Program-made: the position numbers and the translations under genes | Part shown: positions 16,035 through 24,984 of the stretch, piece after piece | Layout of the letters: every line of letters starts with the position of its first letter | Numbering within the stretch: the stretch's first letter is position 1 | Assembly: GCA_029213165.1 (NCBI GenBank) | Contig: JARGNO010000018.1 | Location: 1-57,914 of the forward strand | Direction of reading: 5' to 3' | Length of the DNA stretch: 57,914 bases | Source of the DNA: Minwuia sp. | GTDB taxonomy: Bacteria; Pseudomonadota; Alphaproteobacteria; Minwuiales; Minwuiaceae | The notes under the pieces: generated by a model | What the model saw: only the letters and a program-made list of their open reading frames with translations | Database searches by the model: none | What the model was told of the DNA's origin: nothing

Positions 16035-16345
16035 CCGGACGCAAATGAGTGGGGGGCTTCTGTTGCCCGGCGCCCCCCGGGCCGCGCTTGCTTAGCTATT
16101 AAGCAGCGAGCACCATTTCATTATCATTGGCACTTATCAAAGTTGGTCCGATACGGTGGTACCATGCCGGGCGAAAACCACACCTTTACTACGCACGTCG
16201 ATCCTGTTTCGCCCCCATCGGGTCCCGTCGTCCCCGGCAGACAGCCGGTTGGAGGGGTTGGTGGAGGCGCCGGGCACTGCCCCCGGGTCCGTTACGCCTA
16301 TTTCGTATAGCGTTTATCGCCATAGTCGGTTGCCCGACAGCCCCT
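16035..16345 (-). ncRNA. ssrA: tmRNA, circularly permuted two-piece form
   Basis: The minus strand encodes a permuted tmRNA. The acceptor piece ends at CCA (16261-16259); its T arm (16286-16270) is a 5-bp stem around the 7-base loop GGCAGTG. The 3' acceptor strand CGCCTCC (16269-16263) pairs with GGGGGCG (16216-16210) at the start of the coding piece. The third pair is G-U, the alanine identity element. An intervening segment of about 42 bases separates the pieces. The tag frame (16131-16099) encodes ANDNEMVLAA then TAA, giving a tag of Ala plus ten residues. A G-rich/C-rich possible pseudoknot follows. Outer ends are approximate. Confidence 0.93.
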
Positions 16346-16454
16346 ATATGGGCCATTTCGACGGCATTTCCTAGAGGGCGCGAGCGGAATTCGGGATCGT
16401 CGAATCGCCAATTGCCCCTATCATCACCCGCCCACGCCACCGGAGAACGCCCAG

Positions 16455-17390
16455 ATGCCGCTGACACAGGACCAGATTGACGATATCGAGCGGATGCGGG
16501 CGGAGACGCAACCCACCCGCCGTGTCGTTTCCGCCGCCCTGGAGGATCAGCTCTATCGCGCCGTGCCGCTGCTGGACCATGGCTTCGTGCGGGTCATCGA
16601 CTACATGGGCGACGACAACGCCGTGGTACAGGCCGCGCGTGTTTCATATGGCCGGGGCACGCGCAAGGTCAGCCAGGATGCCGGTCTGATCCGGTATCTG
16701 ATGCGGCATCGCCACACGACCCCGTTCGAGATGTGCGAGATCAAGTTTCACGTCAAGCTGCCGATCTTCGTGGCACGCCAGTGGATCCGGCACCGCACCG
16801 CAAACGTGAACGAATATTCCGCCCGCTACTCGATCCTGGACCGGGAATTCTACATCCCCGAGCCAGCGCAGCTCGCGTCCCAGTCGACCGCGAACCACCA
16901 GGGGCGTGGTGCGGTGCTGGAGGGTGAGGAAGCTGCCCAGGTGCTGGACATCCTGCGCAGCGATTCCGCGCAGGTATATGAGCACTATTCTGAGATGCTG
17001 AACGAGGGAACGGACGGCCAGCCGCTGGACCCGGACCGCAGCGGGCTGGCGCGGGAGCTGGCACGGATGAACCTGTCGCTCAATTTCTACACACAGTGGT
17101 ACTGGAAGACGAACCTGCACAATCTGATGCATTTCCTGTCCCTGCGTGCAGATCCACATGCACAATACGAAATTCGCGTCTATGCCGATGCCATGATCGA
17201 GATGATGCGCGCCTGGGTTCCGCTGACCACCGACGCGTTCGAGGAATACCGGCTGGGGGGTGTGCATCTGTCCCGGACCGCACTTTCCATCCTGCGCCGG
17301 ATGCTGGCCGGGGAGCAGGTAACGCAGGCAGACAGCGGACTTTCCGCACGCGAATGGCGGGAAATGATGGGCGCGCTGGAGCAGGATTGA
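16455..17390 (+). CDS. thyX: FAD-dependent thymidylate synthase
   Basis: A 311-residue ThyX. The signature region is [16 protein letters not shown] (residues 111-126), matching RHRxxxxNExSxRY. The segment [20 protein letters not shown] precedes it, and [22 protein letters not shown] near residue 220 is also typical. It makes dTMP from dUMP using FAD, NADPH and methylenetetrahydrofolate, replacing ThyA. At 311 residues it is a long form with an N-terminal extension. It is transcribed divergently from ssrA. Confidence 0.96.
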   Translation: MPLTQDQIDDIERMRAETQPTRRVVSAALEDQLYRAVPLLDHGFVRVIDYMGDDNAVVQAARVSYGRGTRKVSQDAGLIRYLMRHRHTTPFEMCEIKFHVKLPIFVARQWIRHRTANVNEYSARYSILDREFYIPEPAQLASQSTANHQGRGAVLEGEEAAQVLDILRSDSAQVYEHYSEMLNEGTDGQPLDPDRSGLARELARMNLSLNFYTQWYWKTNLHNLMHFLSLRADPHAQYEIRVYADAMIEMMRAWVPLTTDAFEEYRLGGVHLSRTALSILRRMLAGEQVTQADSGLSAREWREMMGALEQD

Positions 17391-17566
17391 GCACCGAAGC
17401 GTCTGACTTCATGGCTGCCAGACCGTTCTGGCGCGATCAGATCGCCCTTGCGGTACGGTTCTTGCTGATCCTAGTGTCACCAATCATCGAATACCGGTTG
17501 CCTTACCAAGATGCGGACCGGTGCCAGCAACAGGGAAAGCCGGACAGTGACTGAAGAGACCCTGAC

Positions 17567-18001
17567 ATGAGCGAGACCAGCGGCGATTTCGAGATCGGGG
17601 GGCGTGCGCCATCCCTGCAACAGGTCTTCGACAAGTGGCTGCAGGCCTTCGGCGGTGCCTGGCAGTCCGAAAGCGCCGAGGACATCACGGGATTGTTCGA
17701 CGCCGACGGGGCCTGGTTCGAAAGCCCTTTCGGGCCGCCGGTCGAGGGTACCGAGGCCATTCGCGCGCACTGGCAGAAAGCCTTGCAGGGTCAGGCGGAC
17801 ATCGTCTTCATGTATCGCATTCTGGCCACCAACGGGGACATGGGCGTTGCCCGTTGGGCCGCCCAGTACGATCTGGTCGAATCAGGCATTCGTGTCGAAT
17901 GTGACGGCATCATCGAATGCCGTCTGCTGGCCAATGGCACGGCGCGGGTTGCCCGCATCTGGTGGCACAACCGGGAAGCCCCGGCGCGAAAGGGCAACTG
18001 A
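17567..18001 (+). CDS. NTF2-like (SnoaL-type) domain protein
   Basis: A 144-residue single-domain protein. The helix LQQVFDKWLQAFGGAWQS, then LFDADGAWFESPFGPPVEG, then the strand-rich C-half ending VARIWWHNREAP fit the NTF2-like cone fold (SnoaL_2 group). Members are small enzymes or ligand-binding proteins; no catalytic role can be assigned. It stands alone, 101 bp before an acyl-CoA ligase on the same strand. Confidence 0.75.
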   Translation: MSETSGDFEIGGRAPSLQQVFDKWLQAFGGAWQSESAEDITGLFDADGAWFESPFGPPVEGTEAIRAHWQKALQGQADIVFMYRILATNGDMGVARWAAQYDLVESGIRVECDGIIECRLLANGTARVARIWWHNREAPARKGN

Positions 18002-18102
18002 GCACTCCGATCACCTGCCGCCTTGACGCTCCCCTGCGCCAATAGTGGCTTGCAACTCGTCCTGCCCAGCGCCATGACTCGGCCATCAGGGGAGGATTCT
18101 TC

Positions 18103-19632
18103 ATGACGATCAAGGTCTACGACTGGCTGGAACACCACGCGATGTTCCGCGGCGAACATACGGCGCTGATTGATCTGGCGAGTGACCGCCGGTTTTCCTA
18201 CATCGAAACCAATGAACGCACGGGCCGTCTGGCAAGCTGGCTGTCCCGTGATCTCGGCGTGCAGAAGGGTGATCGCGTCGCCGTGCTGGCCCCCAACACC
18301 ACGGATGTCGTGGAGGTCCAGTTCGCCTGCGCCAAGCTGGGTGCGGTCATGGTGCCGCTCAACTGGCGGCTGACCGTCTCGGAACTCAGTTTCATCACTT
18401 CCGATTCCACCCCGAAGGTCCTGGTGCACGGCAACGAGTTCGCGGATACGGCGCGCGCGGTGGCCGAGAAAGTCGGCATTCCGCACGTCGTCGAGACCAC
18501 ATGCGACGGCGGCGACAGCCCCTTTGAACGCGGCATTGCCAGTCACCCCGACCCGACACCCATGGTGGAACTGACCCACGACGACCTCTGGACCATCATG
18601 TACACCTCCGGCACCACGGGCCTGCCCAAGGGTGCGATGATCACCCACGGAATGACGTTCTGGAATACGGTGAACCTGGGCTCGCCCCACCGCATCACAC
18701 CTGACGCGGTGCAATTGACGGTCCTGCCGCTGTTCCATACCGGCGGCCTGAACTGCTACACCAATCCGGTCATCCATGCAGGCGGCACGGTCCTGATCAT
18801 GCGCACCTTCGATCCGATGACCGGCCTGAAGCTGCTTGGTGATCCGGAATACGGGATCACCCACTTCTTCGGTGTGCCCGCCAACTATCAGTTCATGGCG
18901 CAACTGGATGAATTCCCCGACACCGATCTCTCGACAGTTCAGGTCGCGGGCGTCGGCGGCGCTCCGGTTCCGGTCTCGCTTCTGGAGACATGGGCGGCCC
19001 GTGGCCTGGGTCTCGCCCAGGGCTTTGGCATGACGGAGACCAGCCCCACCGTTCTGGTACTCGACGCCGGGGACGCCATGACACGCCCGGGTTCCGCCGG
19101 CAAACCGGCGCTGCACAATCAGGTCCGCATCGTTGACCCGGACGGCAACGACCTGCCGGTGGGAGAGATCGGTGAACTCTGGTGCAAGGGTCCCAATATC
19201 ACCCCCGGCTACTGGAACCGGCCGGAAGCGACAGAGGCCGCGATCCGGGATGGCTGGCTGAATACCGGCGACGCATCGCGCTGCGACGCGGATGGCTTCT
19301 ACTTCATCGTCGACCGCACCAAGGACATGTACATCTCCGGCGGCGAGAACGTCTATCCGGCGGAGGTGGAGAACGTGATCTATCGCCTCGACGGTATCGC
19401 CGAAGCCGCCGTCATCGGCCTGCCCGACGACAAATGGGGGGAGATCGGCTGCGCGGTGATCGTGCTGAAGAAGGGCGCGGAGCTTTCTCCGGATACGCTG
19501 ACGGCCTATTGCCGCGAGCATCTGGCGACCTTCAAGGTGCCGCGCCGTGTCGAGTTCGTCCAGGCCCTGCCCCGCAATGCCACCGGCAAGGTGCTGAAAC
19601 GCACGTTGAGGGACGATTTCGCGGCAGCCTGA
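18103..19632 (+). CDS. AMP-forming acyl-CoA ligase (second copy type)
   Basis: A 509-residue ANL-family ligase. The P-loop is MYTSGTTGLPKGAMITH (from residue 166), followed by FGMTETSPT, DGWLNTGDASR and RTKDMYISGGENVYPAEVE. The C-terminal NATGKVLKRTLR carries the catalytic Lys. It is clearly diverged from the ligase of the amide operon, so the two probably act on different acids. GGGGAGG precedes the ATG at good spacing. A medium- or long-chain fatty acid is the usual substrate in this group; specificity cannot be read here. Confidence 0.9.
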   Translation: MTIKVYDWLEHHAMFRGEHTALIDLASDRRFSYIETNERTGRLASWLSRDLGVQKGDRVAVLAPNTTDVVEVQFACAKLGAVMVPLNWRLTVSELSFITSDSTPKVLVHGNEFADTARAVAEKVGIPHVVETTCDGGDSPFERGIASHPDPTPMVELTHDDLWTIMYTSGTTGLPKGAMITHGMTFWNTVNLGSPHRITPDAVQLTVLPLFHTGGLNCYTNPVIHAGGTVLIMRTFDPMTGLKLLGDPEYGITHFFGVPANYQFMAQLDEFPDTDLSTVQVAGVGGAPVPVSLLETWAARGLGLAQGFGMTETSPTVLVLDAGDAMTRPGSAGKPALHNQVRIVDPDGNDLPVGEIGELWCKGPNITPGYWNRPEATEAAIRDGWLNTGDASRCDADGFYFIVDRTKDMYISGGENVYPAEVENVIYRLDGIAEAAVIGLPDDKWGEIGCAVIVLKKGAELSPDTLTAYCREHLATFKVPRRVEFVQALPRNATGKVLKRTLRDDFAAA

Positions 19633-19680
19633 TTTTTCGCAGGAACAGTTTGACGTCTATCGAATAATGAATAAACTTCG

Positions 19681-19698
19681 CCACACGTCGAAGTGTGG
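19681..19698. promoter_or_regulatory. inverted repeat at the znuA translation start
   Basis: CCACAC (19681-19686) and GTGTGG (19693-19698) are perfect inverted repeats with a 6-bp spacer, ending ten bases before the znuA ATG. The right arm runs into the ribosome-binding site GGAGAAG. It could be a regulator site or an RNA hairpin that partly hides the ribosome-binding site. It does not look like a standard Zur box. Confidence 0.35.
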
Positions 19699-19707
19699 AG
19701 AAGACTG

Positions 19708-20739
19708 ATGTTGCGTGCCTTTCTGCCTGCCGTTCTGGCCCTGACACTCACTGCCGGATCGGCATTGGCGGAGGCGCGTATCCGCGTCAGCGCCTCGATC
19801 CTGCCGATTCACAGCCTGGTCGCTGCGGTCATGGAGGGTGTGGCGGAGCCGGACCTGATCCTGCCCCCCGGGGCCTCGCCGCATGGTTATGCCCTTCGCC
19901 CTTCCGGGGCAGTGGCGCTCTCCCGCGCAGACGTGATCTTCCGTGTCGGACCGGAGCTGGAGACGTTCCTCAACCGCCCGCTGGCCAATCTTTCCGGCAA
20001 GGCGACCGTGGTCGATCTGATCAAGGCACCGGGCCTTCTGCTTCTGCCGGTACGGGACAATGACGCGTTCGAACCCCATGAGCATGAAGATGAGCATGAG
20101 CATGAGCATGGGCATGAGAAACACGGGCACGATGATCTTGAAGAACATGCCGATCACGAAGAACACGCCGATCACGACCGACACGAGGGGCATGAAGGGC
20201 ACGACGCCCACGAAGGCGGGACCGATCCGCATGTCTGGCTCGACCCCCGGAACGCGATCGCAATTGTCCGCCATGTCGCCCACGTGTTGATTGACAACGA
20301 CCCGACAGGCGCGGACCTGTACAGGACCAATGCCGACCGAACAGTCGAACGCCTTAAGGCGCTGGAAGTCGATATGGCCGGAAGGCTGGTGGCTGTCGCA
20401 GATCACCCGTTCGTCGTGTTTCATGACGCCTATCAGTATTTCGAGAACCGGTTCGGCCTGACCGCCGCTGGTTCCATTGCGATCAATCCGGAAATCGCCC
20501 CCGGCGCACGCCAGATCAGCCTGATCCGGTCCCGTATCGCGCAGCAGCACATCCACTGTGTCCTGGCCGAACCCCAGTTCAACAGCGCCATCATCGAGGC
20601 ACTGGCGAGTGATGATCACGTGCGGGTCGGGGTGATCGACCCCGTGGGAACAACCACCAGATCCGCATCGGATGGCTTCTTCGGGATGATGGACCGGATG
20701 GCGACCGGGATGGTCGCGTGTCTCGGCAATCCGGGCTGA
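19708..20739 (+). CDS. znuA: zinc ABC transporter substrate-binding protein
   Basis: A 343-residue cluster A-I metal-binding protein. A Sec signal peptide (MLRAFLPAVLALTLTAGSALA) is followed by the metal-ligand motif GASPHGYALRPS (His59). A long His/Asp/Glu-rich loop (about 123-169) comes next, then DPHVWLDPRN (His175). The charged His-rich loop is a mark of zinc rather than manganese binding proteins. It works in the periplasm and should hand zinc to ZnuBC, but no znuB, znuC or zur lies in this window. The ATG at 19708 has GGAGAAG at good spacing; an upstream in-frame GTG overlaps that site. Confidence 0.92.
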   Translation: MLRAFLPAVLALTLTAGSALAEARIRVSASILPIHSLVAAVMEGVAEPDLILPPGASPHGYALRPSGAVALSRADVIFRVGPELETFLNRPLANLSGKATVVDLIKAPGLLLLPVRDNDAFEPHEHEDEHEHEHGHEKHGHDDLEEHADHEEHADHDRHEGHEGHDAHEGGTDPHVWLDPRNAIAIVRHVAHVLIDNDPTGADLYRTNADRTVERLKALEVDMAGRLVAVADHPFVVFHDAYQYFENRFGLTAAGSIAINPEIAPGARQISLIRSRIAQQHIHCVLAEPQFNSAIIEALASDDHVRVGVIDPVGTTTRSASDGFFGMMDRMATGMVACLGNPG

Positions 20740-20744
20740 CGGCC

Positions 20745-21353
20745 TCATACTGTCGGGGATGGCCCCTGAAGACTGTCGAGAACAATATTCCGCGTCGCCA
20801 GTTCCGCCGCCTCCGCCGCATCATGCGTGACCAGCAATGTGGTGGTGGGGTGCGCCGCCAGGAGGCGCTGCAACAGGGCGCGCATCTCGACAGCAGTCTC
20901 GACATCCAGGGAGGCAAATGGCTCGTCCAGCAACAGGACCGCTGGCCGCAGTGCCAGGGCACGGGCGACAGCGACGCGCCGCTGCATGCCCAGTGACAGT
21001 TGCCCGGGCAGCTTCTGCCCCTCACCGGCGAGCCCGATGTCTCTCAGCCACCGCTCCGCCTCGGCAGGGCCGATCCGGCTGGCCAGACACAGGTTCTCCG
21101 TCACCGTGCGCCAGGGCAGCAGGCGCGGTTCCTGAAACACGTAGCCGACGCGCCGGTCGGCTGGCCCAGGTGAGACAGTTCCCTCGAATGCCGTGTCCAG
21201 CCCGGCAATGATGTTCAGCAGGGTGGTCTTGCCGACGCCCGAACGCCCGGTGATCGCCACCACTTCGCCGTCAGCGACCTTCAGTTCCAGATCCTGCAGG
21301 ACTGTGTCTTCGCCGAACCGCTTGGCACGGACATGGATGTCGAGGGCGGTCAT
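20745..21353 (-). CDS. ABC transporter ATPase, NitT/TauT type
   Basis: A 202-residue ATPase of the nitrate/sulfonate/taurine importer group. Walker A is GRSGVGKT (36-43), the Q-loop is VGYVFQEPRLLPWRTV, the signature is LSLGMQRR, Walker B is AVLLLDEPFASLD, and the switch region is LLVTHDAAEA. It is shorter than most relatives (about 240-260), lacking the usual C-terminal extension. The ATG at 21353 overlaps the permease stop by 4 bp. Confidence 0.88.
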   Translation of the reverse strand: MTALDIHVRAKRFGEDTVLQDLELKVADGEVVAITGRSGVGKTTLLNIIAGLDTAFEGTVSPGPADRRVGYVFQEPRLLPWRTVTENLCLASRIGPAEAERWLRDIGLAGEGQKLPGQLSLGMQRRVAVARALALRPAVLLLDEPFASLDVETAVEMRALLQRLLAAHPTTTLLVTHDAAEAAELATRNIVLDSLQGPSPTV

Positions 21354-22108
21354 GCGTGCCGCCAGCGGTTGGCGCGCTGTTCCAACGGTCGCAGGATGCC
21401 CCACTCGACGATCTGCATCACCGCGATGAAGGCCAGCGCATAGGCCAGGATGGCGTCGATCTCGAACAGCTGGAAATGCAGGTGCAGCTTGAAACCGACG
21501 CCGGAGCCGCGTCCCAGCAGTTCCACCACCAGCACGATCTTCCAGATCAGCGCGATCCCTGAGCGCGCGGCCGCCGCCAGAAACGGCGCCATCTGTGGCA
21601 GGATGACATGGCACAGCGTCTGCCAGCGGGTGAAACGGAACACGCGGGCCATCTCTGCCAGCTTCGGATCCAGCGCCCGTGCCCCTTCCCGCACCGTGAC
21701 AACGACATTCGGCACCTTGTTCACGGTAACCGCGAGAATTGCCGCAACCTCTGTCAGGCCGAGCCAGACGTAGGCCAGGATCATGACCACAAGTGCCGGC
21801 AGGTTCAGGAAGAAGACCAGCCAGAGGTCCAGGAACCGGTCCGCCGACCGGTTCAGGCCCATCCACAGCCCGATCATGATGCCCAGCGACATGGCGAGGA
21901 CGAAGGCCAGCGCGACGCGATAGAGCGTGACGGCCAGGTGATGGAACAGCTCACCATCCGCCGCCTCCCGCCCCATCACACCAAGTACCTGCACCGGCCC
22001 CGGCAGGGTCAGTGGGTCCGTCAGTGCCGCCGCAGCGACCCAGAGCAGCAGCAGACTGCCGAGAGAGAGTATCCAGACAAGGCGCCCTGTTGTTGGCGGA
22101 CGTGACAT
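21350..22108 (-). CDS. ABC transporter permease, NitT/TauT type
   Basis: A 252-residue inner-membrane permease of the SsuC/TauC family with about six hydrophobic helices. The cytoplasmic coupling loop contains ALDPKLAEMARVFRFTRWQT, which matches the EAA-loop region. It sits between the binding-protein and ATPase genes, separated from the first by 14 bp and overlapping the second. Confidence 0.88.
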   Translation of the reverse strand: MSRPPTTGRLVWILSLGSLLLLWVAAAALTDPLTLPGPVQVLGVMGREAADGELFHHLAVTLYRVALAFVLAMSLGIMIGLWMGLNRSADRFLDLWLVFFLNLPALVVMILAYVWLGLTEVAAILAVTVNKVPNVVVTVREGARALDPKLAEMARVFRFTRWQTLCHVILPQMAPFLAAAARSGIALIWKIVLVVELLGRGSGVGFKLHLHFQLFEIDAILAYALAFIAVMQIVEWGILRPLEQRANRWRHA

Positions 22109-22122
22109 GCGCGACCGCGAAC

Positions 22123-23103
22123 TCAGAAACGTGCTGCCGGATGGAAGGCCGCGGCGTCCAGCGCCGTCGCCTGCCCGACAAGCGGTTCGCCCCCTGCCCT
22201 GGCGAGCAGGTCGTAGAGCCTTCGCGCCGCGGTGATCTCCGCGTCACCGAACCTCACCGGAATGCCGGCTCTGAACCGTGCCTTGAGGGTCGCGAAACCG
22301 GCATCATCACCGGCGCGCATCAATGGCCGCAGCGACTGCCAGGCGCCATCATCATCACGCAGCAATTGCTTCGCCGCGCGGGAGGCGCGCAGGAAGGCGG
22401 CTTCTGCCTCCGTCTTTGACCCGTCCGGATCCTCGCGGAAGACGTAACCGACCAGCGACGTGCCCGCCGCACCCCCCAGTCCGACGACCATGTCATCCAT
22501 GTCGGCCAGCCTGCGATGGCCCGCAGCCTCCAGCCGCGCAGCGAAGTGCCAGAACGTGATCAAGGCATCCAGTTGCCCCTTGATGAACTGCTGTTGCAGC
22601 AGCGGCGGCGCGCCATAGACCGGGCTGGCCGCATCGGCAGGGTCGAAACCGTGGCGCTGCTTCACCAGCGACCGCAGCAGCAGCCAGGACTTGTCCAGCG
22701 GACCGCCCGCGACGCCGATCTTCACATCCTTCAGATCCGCAATTCCCTGCAGCGATGATCCGGCAGGGACCATCAGCGCACCAACGGTGTTGGAGAATGG
22801 CGCGAAACGCAGGGCGCGGCCGGCGGCGCGCTGTCGGGCCACCCAGACGATGTCAGTGACGATCGCGTCGACCTCGCCACCCTGGAACGCGATGGCCGCC
22901 GCCTGCTTGCCAGCGAACTCCCGCACCTGAAGGTCCAGCCCCTCCGCCTCTGCAAGGCCATGGCTGCGGATGGTCTCGAGCTCCCATGCAACCGTGCCGA
23001 AGCCCAGAACGCCCAGGCGCAGGGTCCGCTCCGCTGCCTGCACCGAACCAGCCGACACCAGCAGCACCAGCATCGCCCAAATGAGAACCGGATGTCGGTT
23101 CAT
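22123..23103 (-). CDS. ABC transporter substrate-binding protein, NitT/TauT type
   Basis: A 326-residue periplasmic binding protein of the NMT1/TauA-like fold. It has a Sec signal peptide (MNRHPVLIWAMLVLLVSAGSVQAA) and then TLRLGVLGFGTVAWELETIR. The GEVDAIVTDIVWVARQRAAG segment is typical of the aliphatic sulfonate/nitrate/thiamine-precursor group. It is first in a three-gene operon. The ligand cannot be read from sequence; a LysR-type gene lies 102 bp upstream on the same strand and may control it. Confidence 0.85.
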   Translation of the reverse strand: MNRHPVLIWAMLVLLVSAGSVQAAERTLRLGVLGFGTVAWELETIRSHGLAEAEGLDLQVREFAGKQAAAIAFQGGEVDAIVTDIVWVARQRAAGRALRFAPFSNTVGALMVPAGSSLQGIADLKDVKIGVAGGPLDKSWLLLRSLVKQRHGFDPADAASPVYGAPPLLQQQFIKGQLDALITFWHFAARLEAAGHRRLADMDDMVVGLGGAAGTSLVGYVFREDPDGSKTEAEAAFLRASRAAKQLLRDDDGAWQSLRPLMRAGDDAGFATLKARFRAGIPVRFGDAEITAARRLYDLLARAGGEPLVGQATALDAAAFHPAARF

Positions 23104-23205
23104 GACAGCTACCTCCCCGTCCCCGGTCTGTCGCCGGGTGACATTGATCCCGCTGACTATAGGGAAGCCTTGTCCCCGCTGTCAGCCAGCATCCTCAGGT
23201 CCCCG

Positions 23206-24114
23206 TCAGCCGCGGTCCTGTTCGGCACGGTAGTTGTAGGCTTCCTCGAACAGCCACTCGCGAAAGGCGCGGATCATGGGCCGGTCGGCGGTTCTGGGCA
23301 GATGCACCAGGTAATAGGCCATGTCGGAGGTCAGCGTGATCGGGAACGGTGCCACCAGGCGCCCTGCCACGATATCGGCATAGGCCAGGACGTGCCGCGC
23401 CAGCGCCACCCCCAACCCTTCGGCGGCGGCCTGCAGCAGCATCGCGGAATTGTCGAACATCGGACCGCGCCGCGGGTCCGCACCCTCCACCCCTGCTGCG
23501 GTCAGCCATTCCTGCCAGCCGACGGGATAGTCATCATGCAGCAGGGTATGGTTCTTCAGGTCGTCGGGACTGTTCAGCGGCGGTTGTCCATGCAGCAGCG
23601 CCGGGCTGCAGACCGGGAACACCGCGTCATCGAACAGCCGGTGAACGGTCAGGCCGGGATAGTTGCCCCGCCCGGAACGGATACCGAGATCGAACGGCTC
23701 CACCTCCAGATCGACGATCCCCTCCGACGTTGACAGCAGGACATCGATTTCCGGATGCCGGGCACGGAAGGATCCCAGTCGCGGCACCAGCCACTTCGAT
23801 GCGAAAGACGGCATGCAGGTGACCCGCAGTTCCGTGTCATCCCCCTGTACGGTGATGCGTTGCACGGCGGTCTCCAACTGATCCATGCCGTCGCGCACGC
23901 CGGGCAGCAGCAACTGCCCCGCCTCCGTCATCAGGATCTCCCGGTTGCGGCGCTGGAACAGCTTGGCCCCGAACCAGTCCTCCAGCCCCTTCACCTGATG
24001 GCTGATCGCCGCCGGGGTCACGTTCAGCTCCGACGCCGCCCTTGTGAAACTTAAATGACGGGCTGCAGCCTCGAAGGCGCGAAGAGCGTTAAGAGGCGGT
24101 AAACGGCGGGCCAT
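23206..24114 (-). CDS. LysR-family regulator, GcvA-like
   Basis: A 302-residue LysR-type transcription factor. The winged helix-turn-helix spans about residues 5-64 (LNALRAFEAAARHLSFTRAA, then TPAAISHQVKGLEDWFG). The effector-binding domain contains CMPSFASKWLVPRLGSFRAR and LGIRSGRGNYPGL, both typical of the GcvA subgroup. It is divergent from the DUF1127 gene and upstream of the NitT/TauT transporter operon, so either is a plausible target. GcvA-like family members control many unrelated functions, so the glycine-cleavage role should not be assumed. Confidence 0.9.
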   Translation of the reverse strand: MARRLPPLNALRAFEAAARHLSFTRAASELNVTPAAISHQVKGLEDWFGAKLFQRRNREILMTEAGQLLLPGVRDGMDQLETAVQRITVQGDDTELRVTCMPSFASKWLVPRLGSFRARHPEIDVLLSTSEGIVDLEVEPFDLGIRSGRGNYPGLTVHRLFDDAVFPVCSPALLHGQPPLNSPDDLKNHTLLHDDYPVGWQEWLTAAGVEGADPRRGPMFDNSAMLLQAAAEGLGVALARHVLAYADIVAGRLVAPFPITLTSDMAYYLVHLPRTADRPMIRAFREWLFEEAYNYRAEQDRG

Positions 24115-24246
24115 GGCAATTCTCGCTGATGAGATTTTCTAACAGACTAGCTGAGAAAGCATCGTTTGTAAGTACCCGACCCGGGTTCTAGATGATCAGG
24201 TGTCGCGGCAAGACGCCGGGCACACTCGCATCCAAGGAGAGAAACC

Positions 24247-24477
24247 ATGAGCCGGACCTACACAACTGTCCGGTATGGACAGCCGACCCTGTCCTACCGC
24301 CCTCTGAACGCCATTCTGGGCCCGGTGCTGCGCATCGCATCCCTGCTGAATGTGTGGGAGAAGCGCATGGTGGAGCGTCAGAACCTGGCCGAGATGGATG
24401 ACCGCATCCTGCGCGACATGGGCATTGACCGCATGTCCGCAACCCAGGAAGCTGAAAAGCCCTTCTGGAGGAACTGA
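24247..24477 (+). CDS. DUF1127 small protein
   Basis: A 76-residue protein. Its C-half VERQNLAEMDDRILRDMGIDR is the DUF1127 (YjiS-like) motif. Such small basic proteins occur in many copies in alphaproteobacteria; some bind RNA or affect phosphate and carbon metabolism. GGAGAG lies before the ATG. The OsmC gene follows 6 bp later, so the two are probably cotranscribed. Confidence 0.88.
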   Translation: MSRTYTTVRYGQPTLSYRPLNAILGPVLRIASLLNVWEKRMVERQNLAEMDDRILRDMGIDRMSATQEAEKPFWRN

Positions 24478-24483
24478 TCCGGC

Positions 24484-24957
24484 ATGTCCGACACTGGACA
24501 TCATACCTATCAGACCGACCTGACATGGACCGGCGCAGCAGCCGGGTTCGCGGACTACCAGTCCTATGACCGGACCCACCAGCTCGCTGCGCCGGGCAAG
24601 CCGACTTTGACCACCAGCTCCGACCCGGCCTTCCTGGGCCTGCCGGAACTGTGGAACCCCGAAGACATGCTGCTCGGCGCCCTGTCGAGCTGTCACATGC
24701 TCAGCTATCTCGCCTGCTGCGCCCGCGCCCGCATCACGGTGCTGGACTATACCGACCGGGCCACCGCCACAATGGTGGAGAACGGCAAGGGTGGCGGTGC
24801 CTTCACGGAGGCCACGCTGCGCCCCGTCGTCACCATCGCCCAGGCGGACAAGGTGGAACATGCCCGCCGCCTGCATGGCACGGCGAACAAGGTGTGTTTC
24901 ATCGCCAGTTCAGTGAATTTTCCCGTGCACCACGAAGCCGAGATCCGGGTCGCGTAA
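24484..24957 (+). CDS. OsmC-family protein
   Basis: A 157-residue OsmC/Ohr-fold protein. The helix LLGALSSCHMLSYLACCAR and the strand segment ANKVCFIASSVNFPV carry the two cysteines expected of thiol-dependent peroxidases (redox pair). NPEDMLLGALSSCHM is the family hallmark. It probably reduces organic hydroperoxides in the cytoplasm. The gene end marks the left edge of the AT-rich islet: transposase-like sequence begins within about 30 bp of its stop. Confidence 0.9.
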   Translation: MSDTGHHTYQTDLTWTGAAAGFADYQSYDRTHQLAAPGKPTLTTSSDPAFLGLPELWNPEDMLLGALSSCHMLSYLACCARARITVLDYTDRATATMVENGKGGGAFTEATLRPVVTIAQADKVEHARRLHGTANKVCFIASSVNFPVHHEAEIRVA

Positions 24958-24984
24958 GCTCAAATCAAGCTGGCCGTCATGGAT

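Noticed and set aside
17411-17554. 47-codon plus-strand frame with a short hydrophobic stretch between thyX and the NTF2-like gene
   Set aside because: No ribosome-binding site and no recognisable family; continues a thyX shadow frame. Could be a small membrane protein, but support is too thin.
17791-19521. 576-codon minus-strand frame opposite the acyl-CoA ligase
   Set aside because: His/Gly/Arg-rich shadow typical of high-GC DNA; the plus-strand ligase has all family motifs.
19620-19707. Possible Zur box upstream of znuA
   Set aside because: The AT-rich stretch and the CCACAC/GTGTGG repeat do not match the known alphaproteobacterial Zur palindrome.
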